From Pholis gunnellus (Eukaryota > Chordata > Actinopteri > Perciformes > Pholidae): a stretch of 64,000 nt of DNA. Position 1 is the stretch's first letter, and every line of letters starts with the position of its first letter. A program made the translations under genes and the position numbers. The notes under the pieces are model-generated. The model ran no database searches, had not been told where the DNA came from, and saw only the letters and a list, made by a program, of their open reading frames with translations. Shown here piece after piece: positions 48,164-58,375 of the stretch. Location: the NCBI GenBank assembly GCA_910591455.2, contig OU342809.1:21260349-21324348 (forward strand). Reading direction: 5' to 3'.

Positions 48164-49043
48164 CAGGGGTGGCCAACCAGTCAAAGACCAAGAGCCACAT
48201 TTTTTACTGTGTTACTGCAAAGAGCCACATCATACACATGGGCACACATGAACATCACCCTATCCCTTCCTCACACACACACATACCTTTGCTCAGCCAG
48301 ATTTATTGTAAATGTCACACACCAACATGATAATGACAGAAATTGACTCCTAAGACCACAGGCCAGTCATTTTCAACAATGAACATTGTGTACACTGTCT
48401 CACACAGACAAACTCTCAGTTCAACCAAGTCCACAAACAAAAATATAATAATTTACAATAGTGTTTTTCTTTTACTATGCATGTTACTTAGTGGGACTTC
48501 TGGCATTCCTTGCCTTGAACAATCCTCTTCAAATCTGGCTTGTATTCCGTTGTTGCCACTCGAAGCAATTCTTTCACATGGGTGTCAGTCAGAACAGATC
48601 GATGCTTTGATTTCACGTGTTTCAGGGTAGAAAACACAGACTCGCAGACGTATGTTGACCCAAACATTGACAGTATCTTAAGCGCAGCCCGTTTGACATT
48701 GGGGTATTTTTTCATTGGCACACTTTTCCAGAACTCAATGGTCCCGTCCCTTAAAGCAGGTTTGAGTTGGTCCTCCTCACAAAGATCGATCATCTCCAAC
48801 TCAGCATCCTCATCTGTGACTAGCGGGGCTTTCAAACAGTCCGTCTCTGCGTTAAATGGGTCGACGAGGAACGTAATCTGTGGCCGCACATGCGCGTTTG
48901 ACGAAAATACCGTATTTAACTCAAGCGAAGCGAACACGCACATTAAAAAAACACAAATACAAACTTCGATATGAACGTAAGAGCCGCATGAAACCGGGCA
49001 AAGAGCCGCATGCGGCTCGGGAGCCGCGGGTTGGCCACCCCTG
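48164..49043 (-). mobile_element. Short hAT element, 880 bp, complete ends
   Basis: Perfect 15-bp terminal inverted repeats CAGGGGTGGCCAACC (48164-48178) and GGTTGGCCACCCCTG (49029-49043), with an exact 8-bp target duplication. Subterminal AAGAGCC(A/G)CAT occurs four times, two copies near each end. The middle encodes, on the minus strand, only the C-terminal part of a transposase (separate entry). The family's full transposase needs about 600 residues, so this is an internally deleted derivative that would depend on an autonomous copy elsewhere. Confidence 0.92.
48488..48943 (-). pseudogene. hAT transposase C-terminal fragment (hATC domain), 151 aa
   Basis: The open frame of 151 residues carries the hAT C-terminal dimerisation region: W72, then KKYPNVKRAALKILSMF from residue 78, CESVFSTLKHVKSKHRSVL from 100 to 118, and HVKELLRV near 122-129. 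This is the classic YP..xxLA..IL...S...CE..FS.lk.ik...R..L pattern. It is closest to the ZBED/GTF2IRD2/SCAND3-like group of vertebrate hAT proteins. The BED finger and the catalytic part (first DDE residues) are absent because the element is deleted. The frame is undamaged for its length, which suggests the element is fairly young. Known of the family: the domain lets transposase subunits assemble. Alone it could not catalyse transposition. The start ATG lies close to the element's right end and may not be a true start. Confidence 0.85.
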
Positions 49044-49051
49044 CCCTAGCA
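49044..49051. repeat. Right 8-bp target site duplication
   Basis: CCCTAGCA, identical to 48156-48163. Confidence 0.95.
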
Positions 49052-51518
49052 CATTGCCTATTTTGTAAGGACACTGAGATGAACTTTGATGTGTCACTTT
49101 ATGGTTACATAAAACCAAAATGTAATCTATTTGTTTTAAATGTAGATTATTACATCAAACTGGTCGCCCTCCTCTTTCCTTTCTCATTTATCTCTTACTC
49201 TTCTCCTCTCTGTCCAAAGATCCTCCCCACCCCCTCCTCATCCTGTGCCTCTTTGCCTCTGTTCTATGTTCCTTTTAATCTCTCTCTCTCTCTCTCTCTC
49301 TCTCACTGCTCAGCGAGCTGTGTGTTTATTTGACATATTGAACTGTTTTGAAGCCAATAACCTTTCGGCATGTCTTGGACAGTAAGTACTGAAGCTCATA
49401 GAGGCATATATATACTCTCACATGTCAAATCGCATATACGATTTTAAGATATGAACACGCATGCACACACATGTGTGAATGCAAAACAAACAAGAAACAT
49501 GCAAAAGACATACCGCGTTAAATAGACATTGCAATAAATTAACCACATCTGAAGCGTATGACAGGATTTGAGGCATGAATTGTGTGTTGTTCTCTACCTT
49601 ATCCTTTTGCACATACATTTGTACATTATTACTGCCCGGCATGTGTGTACTTTCCCTATATGCTGACTAACATACTGCAATGCACTAGCAAATCTCAGCA
49701 CACACACAGTAAAACATTTGTATATCATGCATGTAAGCCACTGTGAGTCTGTGCACACTGCTCTATACCTACTGTTCAGGGCTACTTAGGGCATGGTAGT
49801 ATACATGTTAATACCCTTCTGTATAGATTGTAAAAATCCTTCATTACTAAATTGAAACATAACAGTACATAACATAACATTCAGTTACTATCCCAATGAT
49901 AGTCTGGTACTTTTTTTTTTTTTTTCCTTTTATGGGTTGGCCCAGGAGTTTAATGAAAAGTGAAACGGAGGTTGGCTTAATGTAATGAAATCAGTAATGT
50001 AACTTATTTCCTCTGCTGGTAAATACTTAGTTCAGTTATATATTTATATATTTTCAGTGAGCAATAGGCAATGTGGATTACATTATTCAACAAGAGGCAG
50101 TGTAGTGGGGGTCATGCATTCGCCATAGTAGGAAAAACCTTTTCAGAGCAATAGAGTTCGGAACAATGGGTCGCTCCCACCCAGACAGGTGTTTTCAATT
50201 ACTGTGGCTAATAATACCTCTAATCAGGTTAAAGTTGGGTTCAGTTAAGGCCTGGTGACACAAAGTGTCATAGTGAAATGAATTTGCGTGTCATAGTGTA
50301 TGTTATTCTAGAATCTTGGTTGCATAGGGACTTGTTGCAGGGATCTAGTTGGTAAACCAATTTAAGCTAAAATGTTTGCCAGATGGGAACATGGTAGCAC
50401 TAGTCAGTCCAAGCTTCTTTCTACTGTATTTCATGGACTCTGGGATCTTGTTCTCAGGGTTGTACATAATTTAATTTAATGACGAGTTATTAAAGGGGGG
50501 AGCTTGCGAACGGATCATTTACAAGCTTGCTAGCTATGACGCTAACAAGACATTTAGTTCACACAGTTTATTGAAAAGACATATTTGTACCATCGACTGT
50601 CTCCAAACCACTTCTCTTTTGAGGAGCAGTTAGTAGCCCGACAGGGGATGTTAGATAAAAGTGGCTTTTGGTGTATGAAGGACAGCTTCCTCCCTTTTTG
50701 GCCTGTCAAGACTGCTTGCTATTGGTCCAAGGCTATTGGATTTAATTTGCCCCATTGATCAAATCCACTGAAAGCTACAATTCTATTTAAATTTAAATGT
50801 TGCCAAACAATGTATGTTTTACATGCAAGTGGTACCAGGCTATTAGGATTAGAACTATGTGATGTCACAAAGGTCTATGGACCAATAAGAACAGGGTATT
50901 TAATCCTGCCTTAAAATGTGAGAAAGATCTCAATCAGTGTGAATGTGAAGAGGCTTTATAAAAGTGCTTTGGGCTTCATTTCCATTGAGCCGAGTTTTTG
51001 GGACGAATCTCAAAATGCTCTACAAGTTCAGCATTTTTGGAGTGGTTCTTGTTCAACAGTAGGACCAACTGCTGACAATGTAATAGACTCAAGCAGGAAC
51101 CAATTCTTTAAACTATGTAAGCGCCTGTGTCATTGTCGAGTCGAATTTAGGAATAACATGAATATATAAATCCTTTAGGTTGCAATAGAAATGACACTCA
51201 CACTTCAGTCTTGTATTTTCAACACAGTATTTTAACAGTGAGACACTGTGTCTCGGTGCATTAATGTCTTCACTGACACACAAGGGCGCAGCGCCTGCTG
51301 TATATCATTACTGTGAACATCTGCATAAATCTAAATAAAGCTCTAATTTGATCTCTAAACTACCAACAGGTCCAGGTTCAGTCATGACCTCTCAGTCTCC
51401 CTGGAGCCTATATCCTGCTCCATATTTGCACAAATGAATGATGATTGTGAATATTTGTAAAATATGGAAATTAGTCAATTATGATTGATCTGTTGTATGA
51501 TTGGTGTCGTCTCCGCAG
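49052..51518. other. No recognised gene
   Basis: (TC)n at 49279-49304; a T tract near 49910-49925. Otherwise unremarkable AT-rich DNA. Confidence 0.4.
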
Positions 51519-51560
51519 GTACCGCCCATCACTTAGTAACATTTTTTGTCCCTCTGCAAG

Positions 51561-51636
51561 GCGACCTTCCATTCCTACGGCAATGGCTTGTCATGGCAGA
51601 TGTTGCTGATTGACAGATGTGCAGGCAGGGCCAGAG
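51561..51636 (+). other. Candidate exon A, 76 bp
   Basis: TTTTTTGTCCCTCTGCAAG (acceptor ending 51560) and GCCAGAG|GTGAGTGA (donor at 51636/51637) bracket a segment open in one frame: ATFHSYGNGLSWQMLLIDRC. An alternative acceptor CTCCGCAG ends at 51518. Joined to candidate exon B, that frame stops after GQRRSWASV, so a protein is unlikely; an untranslated or long non-coding exon is possible. Confidence 0.25.
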
Positions 51637-51659
51637 GTGAGTGATGGTTTACCCTTTTC

Positions 51660-52500
51660 CATTCCCCTTAGAACATTATGATAGAAGTATATGATTGCCA
51701 TGCCTATGCTAAATTATGTCTCATAAGTTCTTGAAGCAGTTTCTGGGTTGATATCATTGGTTATGCGGATTTTCTTGAAAATTTATAAAAATGGTCTAAA
51801 ATCCCTCCAAAATACCACATTAAGATGCCAATAACTTTAACACCATAGAAAATTCATGATGTAATTTGGGATCTTAAATTCTGAAAATTAGATTTTCGTT
51901 TGGATGGCAAGCACTTCTGTTCTGAAAGCTGCTCAGAAATTCCATTTAGTGTCAATATACCTTTTCAATATACCTTTTTTAAGTTTCATGAGAATGTAAT
52001 TTTCCTAAAAGTCACAGCAGTTTCTCCCGACAAGGAAATGGCTACAATGGGGACTACCATCCCACATAAATTGGGCTCATAGGCTCCACAAGAGCCTCAT
52101 CTTATTTCCAGTCATATCCAATTCATGCAATTCCAAGACTGTTTAGAGTCACCAGCGAAAAACTGCTTGTTTTTTCCCCAAACTGCATGGAAATAGCATA
52201 ACGTGTGCATGTTCGTAAAGGGGAGACTCGTGGGAACCATTGGACCCATTTTTATTCACATATCTTGAGGCGAGAGGTCAAGTTACTGCAGTGAATGGCC
52301 TTGCCAGTTTTTTCCCGAACCAAAATTTAGCCTAATTCAGGAGCATTATTTTGCCTCCTTCCCAACAAGCTAACGTGACAATGAATGCCTTAGGTTGTCT
52401 AGTTCCATATACCACTATCTACCCTCCAGCTGTAAAACAGAGCCTGCTACAGCCTCTGAAAGATTGTAATGTTGGCCGAGGATGCCGGAATTTAAGGGGT
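51660..52500. repeat. Old diverged repeat, copy 2
   Basis: Matches parts of 46165-46430 (see that entry). Its tail reads CCAAAATTTAGCCTAATTC, CAACAAGCTAACGTGAC and GCCTGCTACAGCCTC, like a widespread fish repeat I recall. Strongly diverged. Confidence 0.45.
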
Positions 52501-52906
52501 TAACATATGCGTGTGTTTCTATACCCTTGCCTATACCTATTGGATGAATTAAAAAAAGATGAGTTAAAGCAATGAAACATTATGAACAGGCTAAGCCAGT
52601 GTATGTGTGTGTGTGTATTAATCTTTTATGCTGCCGACATGTCATCTGCACTTGTTCTCATACAGGAAACACATACAGTATGTATATGTGCACACACACA
52701 TTCGTACACACACGCATACACGTGAAAGCTAAACACACTCCGTCTCTCATACTGATTGCATTCAATCTGCAAAGGCTTTTGATTCTTTCAAGGGCACACC
52801 GGAACATGTGCCCACACACACAGTTTCTCACACACACACACAAACGCATACTCATGTACACAGCGTATCTTCTATGGTCTCTCTCATCCTCACTCTCTCT
52901 CTCCAG

Positions 52907-52968
52907 GCCAGAGGAGAAGCTGGGCCAGTGTCTAGTCCTGGCCTGACAGTGTAGGGAGGGCCACAAAG
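52907..52968 (+). other. Candidate exon B, 62 bp, non-coding
   Basis: A very strong acceptor (CTCATCCTCACTCTCTCTCTCCAG, ending 52906) and a donor CACAAAG|GTGAGTGG. All three frames contain a stop. Both candidate exons A and B end AGGGCCA...AG|GTGAGTG. An untranslated exon or lncRNA exon would fit; chance next to CT-rich DNA is also possible. Confidence 0.25.
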
Positions 52969-53048
52969 GTGAGTGGGAGTTGATTGAGTTTGCTCAGCTA
53001 CAGCCCATGGGACTGCAGACAATATTACAGGACTCACACTCCCGCCCG

Positions 53049-53073
53049 CGCACACACACACACACACACACAC
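53049..53073. repeat. (CA)n microsatellite
   Basis: About 12 CA units. Confidence 0.95.
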
Positions 53074-55026
53074 ATCTGAAGAGCAGCCAGCTACTACACA
53101 CTCAATTTAATCAGGGCTTATGTCTATGGAAGTGAGCATATGTGACCTCCTCTGTTTCCATGCCTTCCTCTCTGCCTGCCTCTCTGTCTATCAATGTGTC
53201 ACTCTGACTGTCTTGTGGCTTCCTGCTTCCCTCGCTGTCTTCTTTGATACGTTTCCCCTTTCTTATCATATCTATCGCTGTATATCCACCTTTACAAAAT
53301 GACAATACAGCGTATGATTTTGCGTTAGGTGAAGTGCAAGTCCATTGTGATCAACAAGTACAGTTATATAACTCTCTATAATTTTGGCCTTGATAAAATG
53401 TCCACCTCCTGTCCGCCAGAGTGGAAATGGATGTGGCCTGTAAAGCGACGCAAATGTAGTTGGCTGAAAATCAAAGAGGTCCGCACTGCTTTCGCAGTCC
53501 AAGCTCTTTCGAAAAGTGCATCCAGGCACCTGTTTCAAATGTTATCGGCCTTATAAATGTTCAGTTATCACTACCGTTCTAATGCTGGCAAGACTGAAAA
53601 GTCCTGCACGTTGCGACAGTAAAAGTGAAACGGTCACAGCATTAAACACATGGTTAACGGTGTGAATTGAAACAAAACAAGTGTTTTAGGTTCAGGCAAC
53701 AAAACTAATGAGTAAGGTTTAGGAATAGATCATGGTTTGGGTTAAAATAAGTATATTTGTTATGTACATACGTAAAGTTTCATACGTAGTTGAAATAAGT
53801 GACCTGAACAGTGGATTCCTGTGTGAAAGTCTGTTTCGCCCATCCATCCACCGCAATCGCCTCCCTGTATGCAGACTATGACACTCCTTATACTACGTCA
53901 CCTGACTTCTTGTGTACGTATCGGTGATCAACCTGTGAATAGATCATAACGGCCTTCTGAACCTACGAGTAGGAATAGCAGGCCCCTTCTAACACATATC
54001 CATGAGGTTGATAACTGCTGGTAACACCCATTCAACCGGCTGATAACATTCAAATCTGGTGATCCATGTTGTCTGTTGGAAAAAGGGGCTTTCCTCTGCA
54101 TTTATGTATATATACTATGACCATTGACTGTGTATGGAGGCAAAATATGCTTTTTCAGAAATGTGTATACTAGACAAGGTGTGCATGTAGAGATATTATT
54201 TTGCTATATAAGCCTGTACCTGAAAAATCTCTGAACCCATAGGCTATAGTCTGATAACGGATAAGCCTGTAGGGGTTATATTTCTGGGATTCCGGGGTCG
54301 CCTTCGGATATCCAAGCCTATAGATTTCCTTTTCAGTGCGCTGCTTGCTGTTTAAAGGCCATTAGCAACTTGAGATGCAAAGCTGGAGTTGGAGTTATAA
54401 GAGACATTGTGTACGACCGGATTGTTTCACAAGTCGCCAGTTTACAAGCTAATTTTGAATCAATGAAAAGCAAAATCATCGTCAGACGAAAGCGGTTGGG
54501 TTCCGACATTTCATTTCGGTCGATACATTCCGCCTGTTTTGCTCTCCAGATGGACTGTTTACCTTTATTCAACCAAAGCCTGCTCGAACATGATTGGTAA
54601 ATACTATTCAGACTACAAACCGACACCAGAATGCTTTCAATGCGAAAATCTTGTCCCATTGCCTACAGATTCTGCATATGAATGTTTATAGAGATTAGTA
54701 TGTGTGTATCTGTGTGTGTGTTAATGAAGGCTCTCTTGGGGAATATAATTGCAGCATTCAGGTCATTTTTCCAAAAAGCCTCCAATTAACAGAATCAGAG
54801 CGCAGCTCTCTCCTCTGCTCCTCTCTTCTTGTCTCTTCTTCTCCTTCTCTCCTTTCGTCTCATCCTCACAACCCTGATCAGATTCCCTCACATCTCTCCG
54901 TCTGTACATTCCAAAGCGCTCCTCCTTGTTTCTGTGCAGCTTCCATCAAGGATCACTTTCAATGACAGCGTTTGAACGCAGTGAGACAAAGGCTTTGATG
55001 AGAAAAAAGCCATGTGGGATGTGTAC
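53074..55026. other. No recognised gene
   Basis: 53740-54620 contains complex sequence that may be old repeats, but no second copy lies in this window. Confidence 0.35.
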
Positions 55027-55051
55027 GTGTGTGTGTGTGTGTGTGTGTGTT
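55027..55051. repeat. (TG)n microsatellite
   Basis: About 12 TG units. Confidence 0.95.
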
Positions 55052-55204
55052 AACTAGATTTGTGTTTGCGATCACCTCTTATCACGAGGAAAGATATTGG
55101 ATCATGTAATAGTTGTGGAGCCAAATCCAGTATTTGGCAAAGCACAATTAGTGGATTTTTACAAATATTTTTCTCATTAACATATTTTACAAAAAATACT
55201 TAGC

Positions 55205-55890
55205 ATAGTAGCTGGTGGCAACCTCCGGGTCTGTAAAGTGAAACCAATGCGGAAGTGCCTTGAACCTGCATTTTTTCTAATGGCCATCAGGGGGCGACTA
55301 GTCTGGTTGCATAGAAGTTTATGAGAAAATGACTCTACTTCTCACTTGATTTATAAGACAAGATAAGATGAGATAGCCCTTTATTAGTCACGCAGCGGAC
55401 TTACAGGATTACAGCAGCATACAGAATAGTGCAAAGAAGAGACATAGTAAAAAAAACAAGAGCAAAACAATTACAAATAAGTAAATAAATAATAAAACAG
55501 TCAAGAATATTAACTAAGTAAAAAGTTTAAAAATCCACAATCACTAAAATATTATATATACAGATGGAATAATTGTTTGTATTGCACAGGAAACATTGTG
55601 AACATGAGTTTATGTTCTCAATTGCTAGTTTCAAGTCTTCTTTGTTTTCGTCTTAGAACGTTTACCCTTTCATAGTGTGTTTTCAGTTAATGAAAGTTAA
55701 CTGTACCACTTTGCTCGCCTAAAAAATGTCTTGTTCAGCATTTAGTTATACTTAGCTCTACTCTCTTGTGTCACAATTTTAGCCAAAAATCAAGATACTG
55801 ACGACCAAACTCGAAGCTTCAAAGCGGTAGTCCACACCCCAATGGGTGAGACCACAGTGACTACATCCAGGTTTATTAGAGACAGATCTT
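55205..55890. repeat. Interspersed repeat (GGCCATCAGGGGGCGAC family), copy 2, interrupted
   Basis: Same order of blocks as 42610-43165, split between TTGATTTATAAG (about 55355) and GGAAACATTGTGAACATGAG (55588) by the insertion listed next. The end reads ACACCCCAATGGGTGAGACC. Confidence 0.75.
55356..55586. repeat. Inserted repeat (TTTATTAGTCxCGCAGxGG family), copy 2
   Basis: Matches 6874-7012: AGATAAGATGAGATAGCCC, CTTTATTAGTCACGCAGCGG, ACAGCAGCATAC, GAGACATAGTAAAAAAAAC, AAATAAGTAAATAAATAA. It splits the surrounding repeat, so it arrived later. Confidence 0.75.
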
Positions 55891-56018
55891 TATCCCTAAT
55901 TTCCCCTGTTCCTCAGTCAATTATAACTAGAATAGCTCCTCCATGATACCTGTTGTCTTGGTCCTAATTTTATTTTTCCCTTAAAAGTCACAAGGAAGAC
56001 ATGAGCCACGCTTTGGTC

Positions 56019-56066
56019 TCTCTCTCTCTCCCTCTCCCTCTCTCTCGCTCTCTCCCTCTCTCTCGC

Positions 56067-56097
<31 letters not shown>

Positions 56098-56112
56098 CCC
56101 TCTCTCTCTCCA
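56019..56112. repeat. (CT)n pyrimidine tract
   Basis: 94 bp of CT with occasional CCCT and CG interruptions. Confidence 0.95.
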
Positions 56113-56266
56113 GAGTGTTGGCAGACTCCACTCCGTCTACTTCCCTTCAGGAATAGTATTGGCTTTCACCTCCGTCACACATCCCGTCCAACTCTAAAAA
56201 GTACGCAGTAGCAGTCACCTTTTCTCTCACCTCCTCTTTGCCTCTCCCACCCTGCCATCTCGATTG

Positions 56267-56281
56267 CCCCCCCCCCCCCCC
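56267..56281. repeat. Poly-C tract, 15 bp
   Basis: Fifteen consecutive C. Confidence 0.9.
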
Positions 56282-56423
56282 GCCCCAGTCGCTCGTTCTC
56301 TCTCTCCATCGAAAGGTGAATGTTAGCGGTCACTGTCGGCAGATCGGCCCAGAAAATTGAATCAGCCAGCAGGTTGGGGGCCAGGGAGGCACAAGTGCCA
56401 AGCTCGACACAGATTTAATTCTA

Positions 56424-56447
56424 TGTGTGTGTGTGTGTGTGTGTGTG
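56424..56447. repeat. (TG)n microsatellite
   Basis: About 12 TG units. Confidence 0.95.
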
Positions 56448-57984
56448 CGTGTGTAAACTTCTCTCTACAGATGCACGTGCGTGTCTATAGTACATATGCA
56501 GCATTGTGTACATAGTCTATCCTGTAGAGAAATACTGGAGGAAACCATTGACCAACTGACCACAAGCCCACCTCACTAGCTGTACTATATGCTGCATTAT
56601 TGCCCTTTATTCAGTTTTTAATGTAATGTGAATGTAGGCAAAGATTAATTCAGACAGAAAAAGAAGAAAAAGGCAAAAGACATCCTGCACTCTGTGCCAA
56701 TCTTTATTGTTTTCTACAATCATGGTGTATTTTTGGTTTGTTTATATTACATCCTTAAAATATGTAGTGGTCTCTCTTCATAGCAATTCATAATCGACCG
56801 GTCGCTAAACCCCTCCCCTGAACAGCAACTGTCCAGTAACAGCTTAGCAACCGTAACTAGGCACATCAAGTCAAGCTTTAGATTTTTCCACAATGGCAAA
56901 ACAGTGTACGTACGTGGTACTAAGAGAAATACTGAGAAATGAAATGAAATTGGAAGACAAAACAAGCAAACAAATGGGAGCAAAATAGCAAGAAATGATA
57001 CTCAATCTGGTTATTCTTTCACTAAATATGTTCCATGTCAGGCTAATTAGCTTACTACCTACAGTAGTATCATTTCCAAAAGCTACAGGGGCACGCAATG
57101 TCATGAAGTTACAGGCTATGTTAGAAGAATACCTGGAACATGGAACTACCACTGGGTGGGAGCCAAGGTGGTAGAAATACCGCAGCATCGTTTGGGAATT
57201 TTACACTTGCTTGTTCAAATTCAAGCTTACTTTTTCTACTGTAATCAACCATCCAAGGGTTAACAAAGTTTATTAAATAAATAACAATTACATTTTTATA
57301 AATAATACGACACTATGGTCTAATACTATAGCAGCGGTAACCTGCAATATGTGAACAATGCCGCTCTTTTAACACAATATCACGTATGTAGCCACCAGTT
57401 TATATCTAAGAGCCTTTTACAAGGTTTTTATTTAGCAACGAGTCAGCTAGTAACATTATAAAGTCAACGGAGGAGGGAGTTTTCAATCAAGCTTTAGCTT
57501 TCGCTACCTAACGCTGATAAAATCTGCTAGCAATAGTTGTGTATTCAGCTCTGCATTTTAACAGCAAACATTTGATGTCCCAGTGAGTTTGTGGTTGTAG
57601 CTCAATATCTGTGTGTGATATGGCTGAGAATGGTATTAATTAAAGTAGATCTCAATGAACATTCATGATGGACTTGTGTTTAGTAACTGTTCTGCGCATG
57701 TGTGTGGCAGGTTTTGGTTGAGGTCATGTGGCACACGTGTGTAAATATGAAAAAATGGCCAATCAGCTGAAACTCGACAGGTTTCGATTGGTTGCTGGTG
57801 CATTGCTAATCGTTAGGGGCACATTTCTGTTTGGCTGATGATTGGTCGACTCAATGTGTTGCTGCTCTCTCACTGAACAAAGTCAGTACAGAGAGCCCGT
57901 AGAGCACATTCACTGAGCAATCGTGACGACTCTCTACAAGGGAAAGGAATCAAAGTCAGTAGATTTGTCAGTAAGCGCTTTTTA
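56448..57984. other. No recognised gene
   Basis: AT-rich; CCAAT-like motifs at about 57760-57780 and 57840 without other promoter signals. Nothing accepted. Confidence 0.4.
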
Positions 57985-58072
57985 TGCCTCCGCGCCTGTG
58001 ACAGCCGTGGCCAGAGGAATTAATTTTTTGGTTTGTCCATCCGTCAGTGCATACGTACTGATTAGATTTAGG

Positions 58073-58100
58073 AGGTCAAAGGTCAAGGTCACTGTGACCT
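58073..58100. promoter_or_regulatory. AGGTCA cluster: DR1 plus consensus ERE palindrome
   Basis: AGGTCA at 58073-58078 and 58080-58085 (direct repeat, 1-bp spacer), then AGGTCA 58086-58091 paired with TGACCT 58095-58100 across CTG: the exact estrogen-response-element consensus. Known: such sites bind nuclear receptors. Function here is not shown. Confidence 0.75.
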
Positions 58101-58209
58101 CACATCTATCCCATTCTCGTGAACATATCTCAAGAATGCCTTGAGCAAATTTCCTCAAATTTGGCACAAACATCCACTTGCACGCAATGATGAAGTGATT
58201 ATAATTTGG

Positions 58210-58231
58210 TGGTCAAAGGTCACTGTGACCT
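58210..58231. promoter_or_regulatory. Second DR1-like plus consensus ERE palindrome
   Basis: TGGTCA-A-AGGTCA (58210-58222), overlapping AGGTCACTGTGACCT (58217-58231). Same arrangement as the site 130 bp upstream, within the same repeat. Confidence 0.75.
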
Positions 58232-58375
58232 CACAAAACACTTAACTCAAGAATTCATATGCTAATGCAATGTTTCATAGGATAGAATAATGAAGTTCTT
58301 ACATTTAGGACAGACATATATGTAAACTGCAACATTACTGGTTGGCGGTGGCATACAACTGCGAGGCGGTAATCA

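Larger units (their letters stand above)
57985..58375. repeat. Interspersed repeat carrying AGGTCA motifs
   Basis: Starts near ATGCCTCCGCGCC and GTGGCCAGAGG, has TTTGTCCATCCGTCAG, AACATATCTCAAGAATGCC and CAAATTTGGCACAAAC, and ends GTGGCATACAACTGCGAGGC. I recall this as a very widespread repeat in fish genomes. It contains the nuclear-receptor-like sites listed next. Confidence 0.65.

Noticed and set aside
48488..48974. 144-codon plus-strand frame over the hAT fragment
   Set aside because: Shadow of the minus-strand transposase frame.
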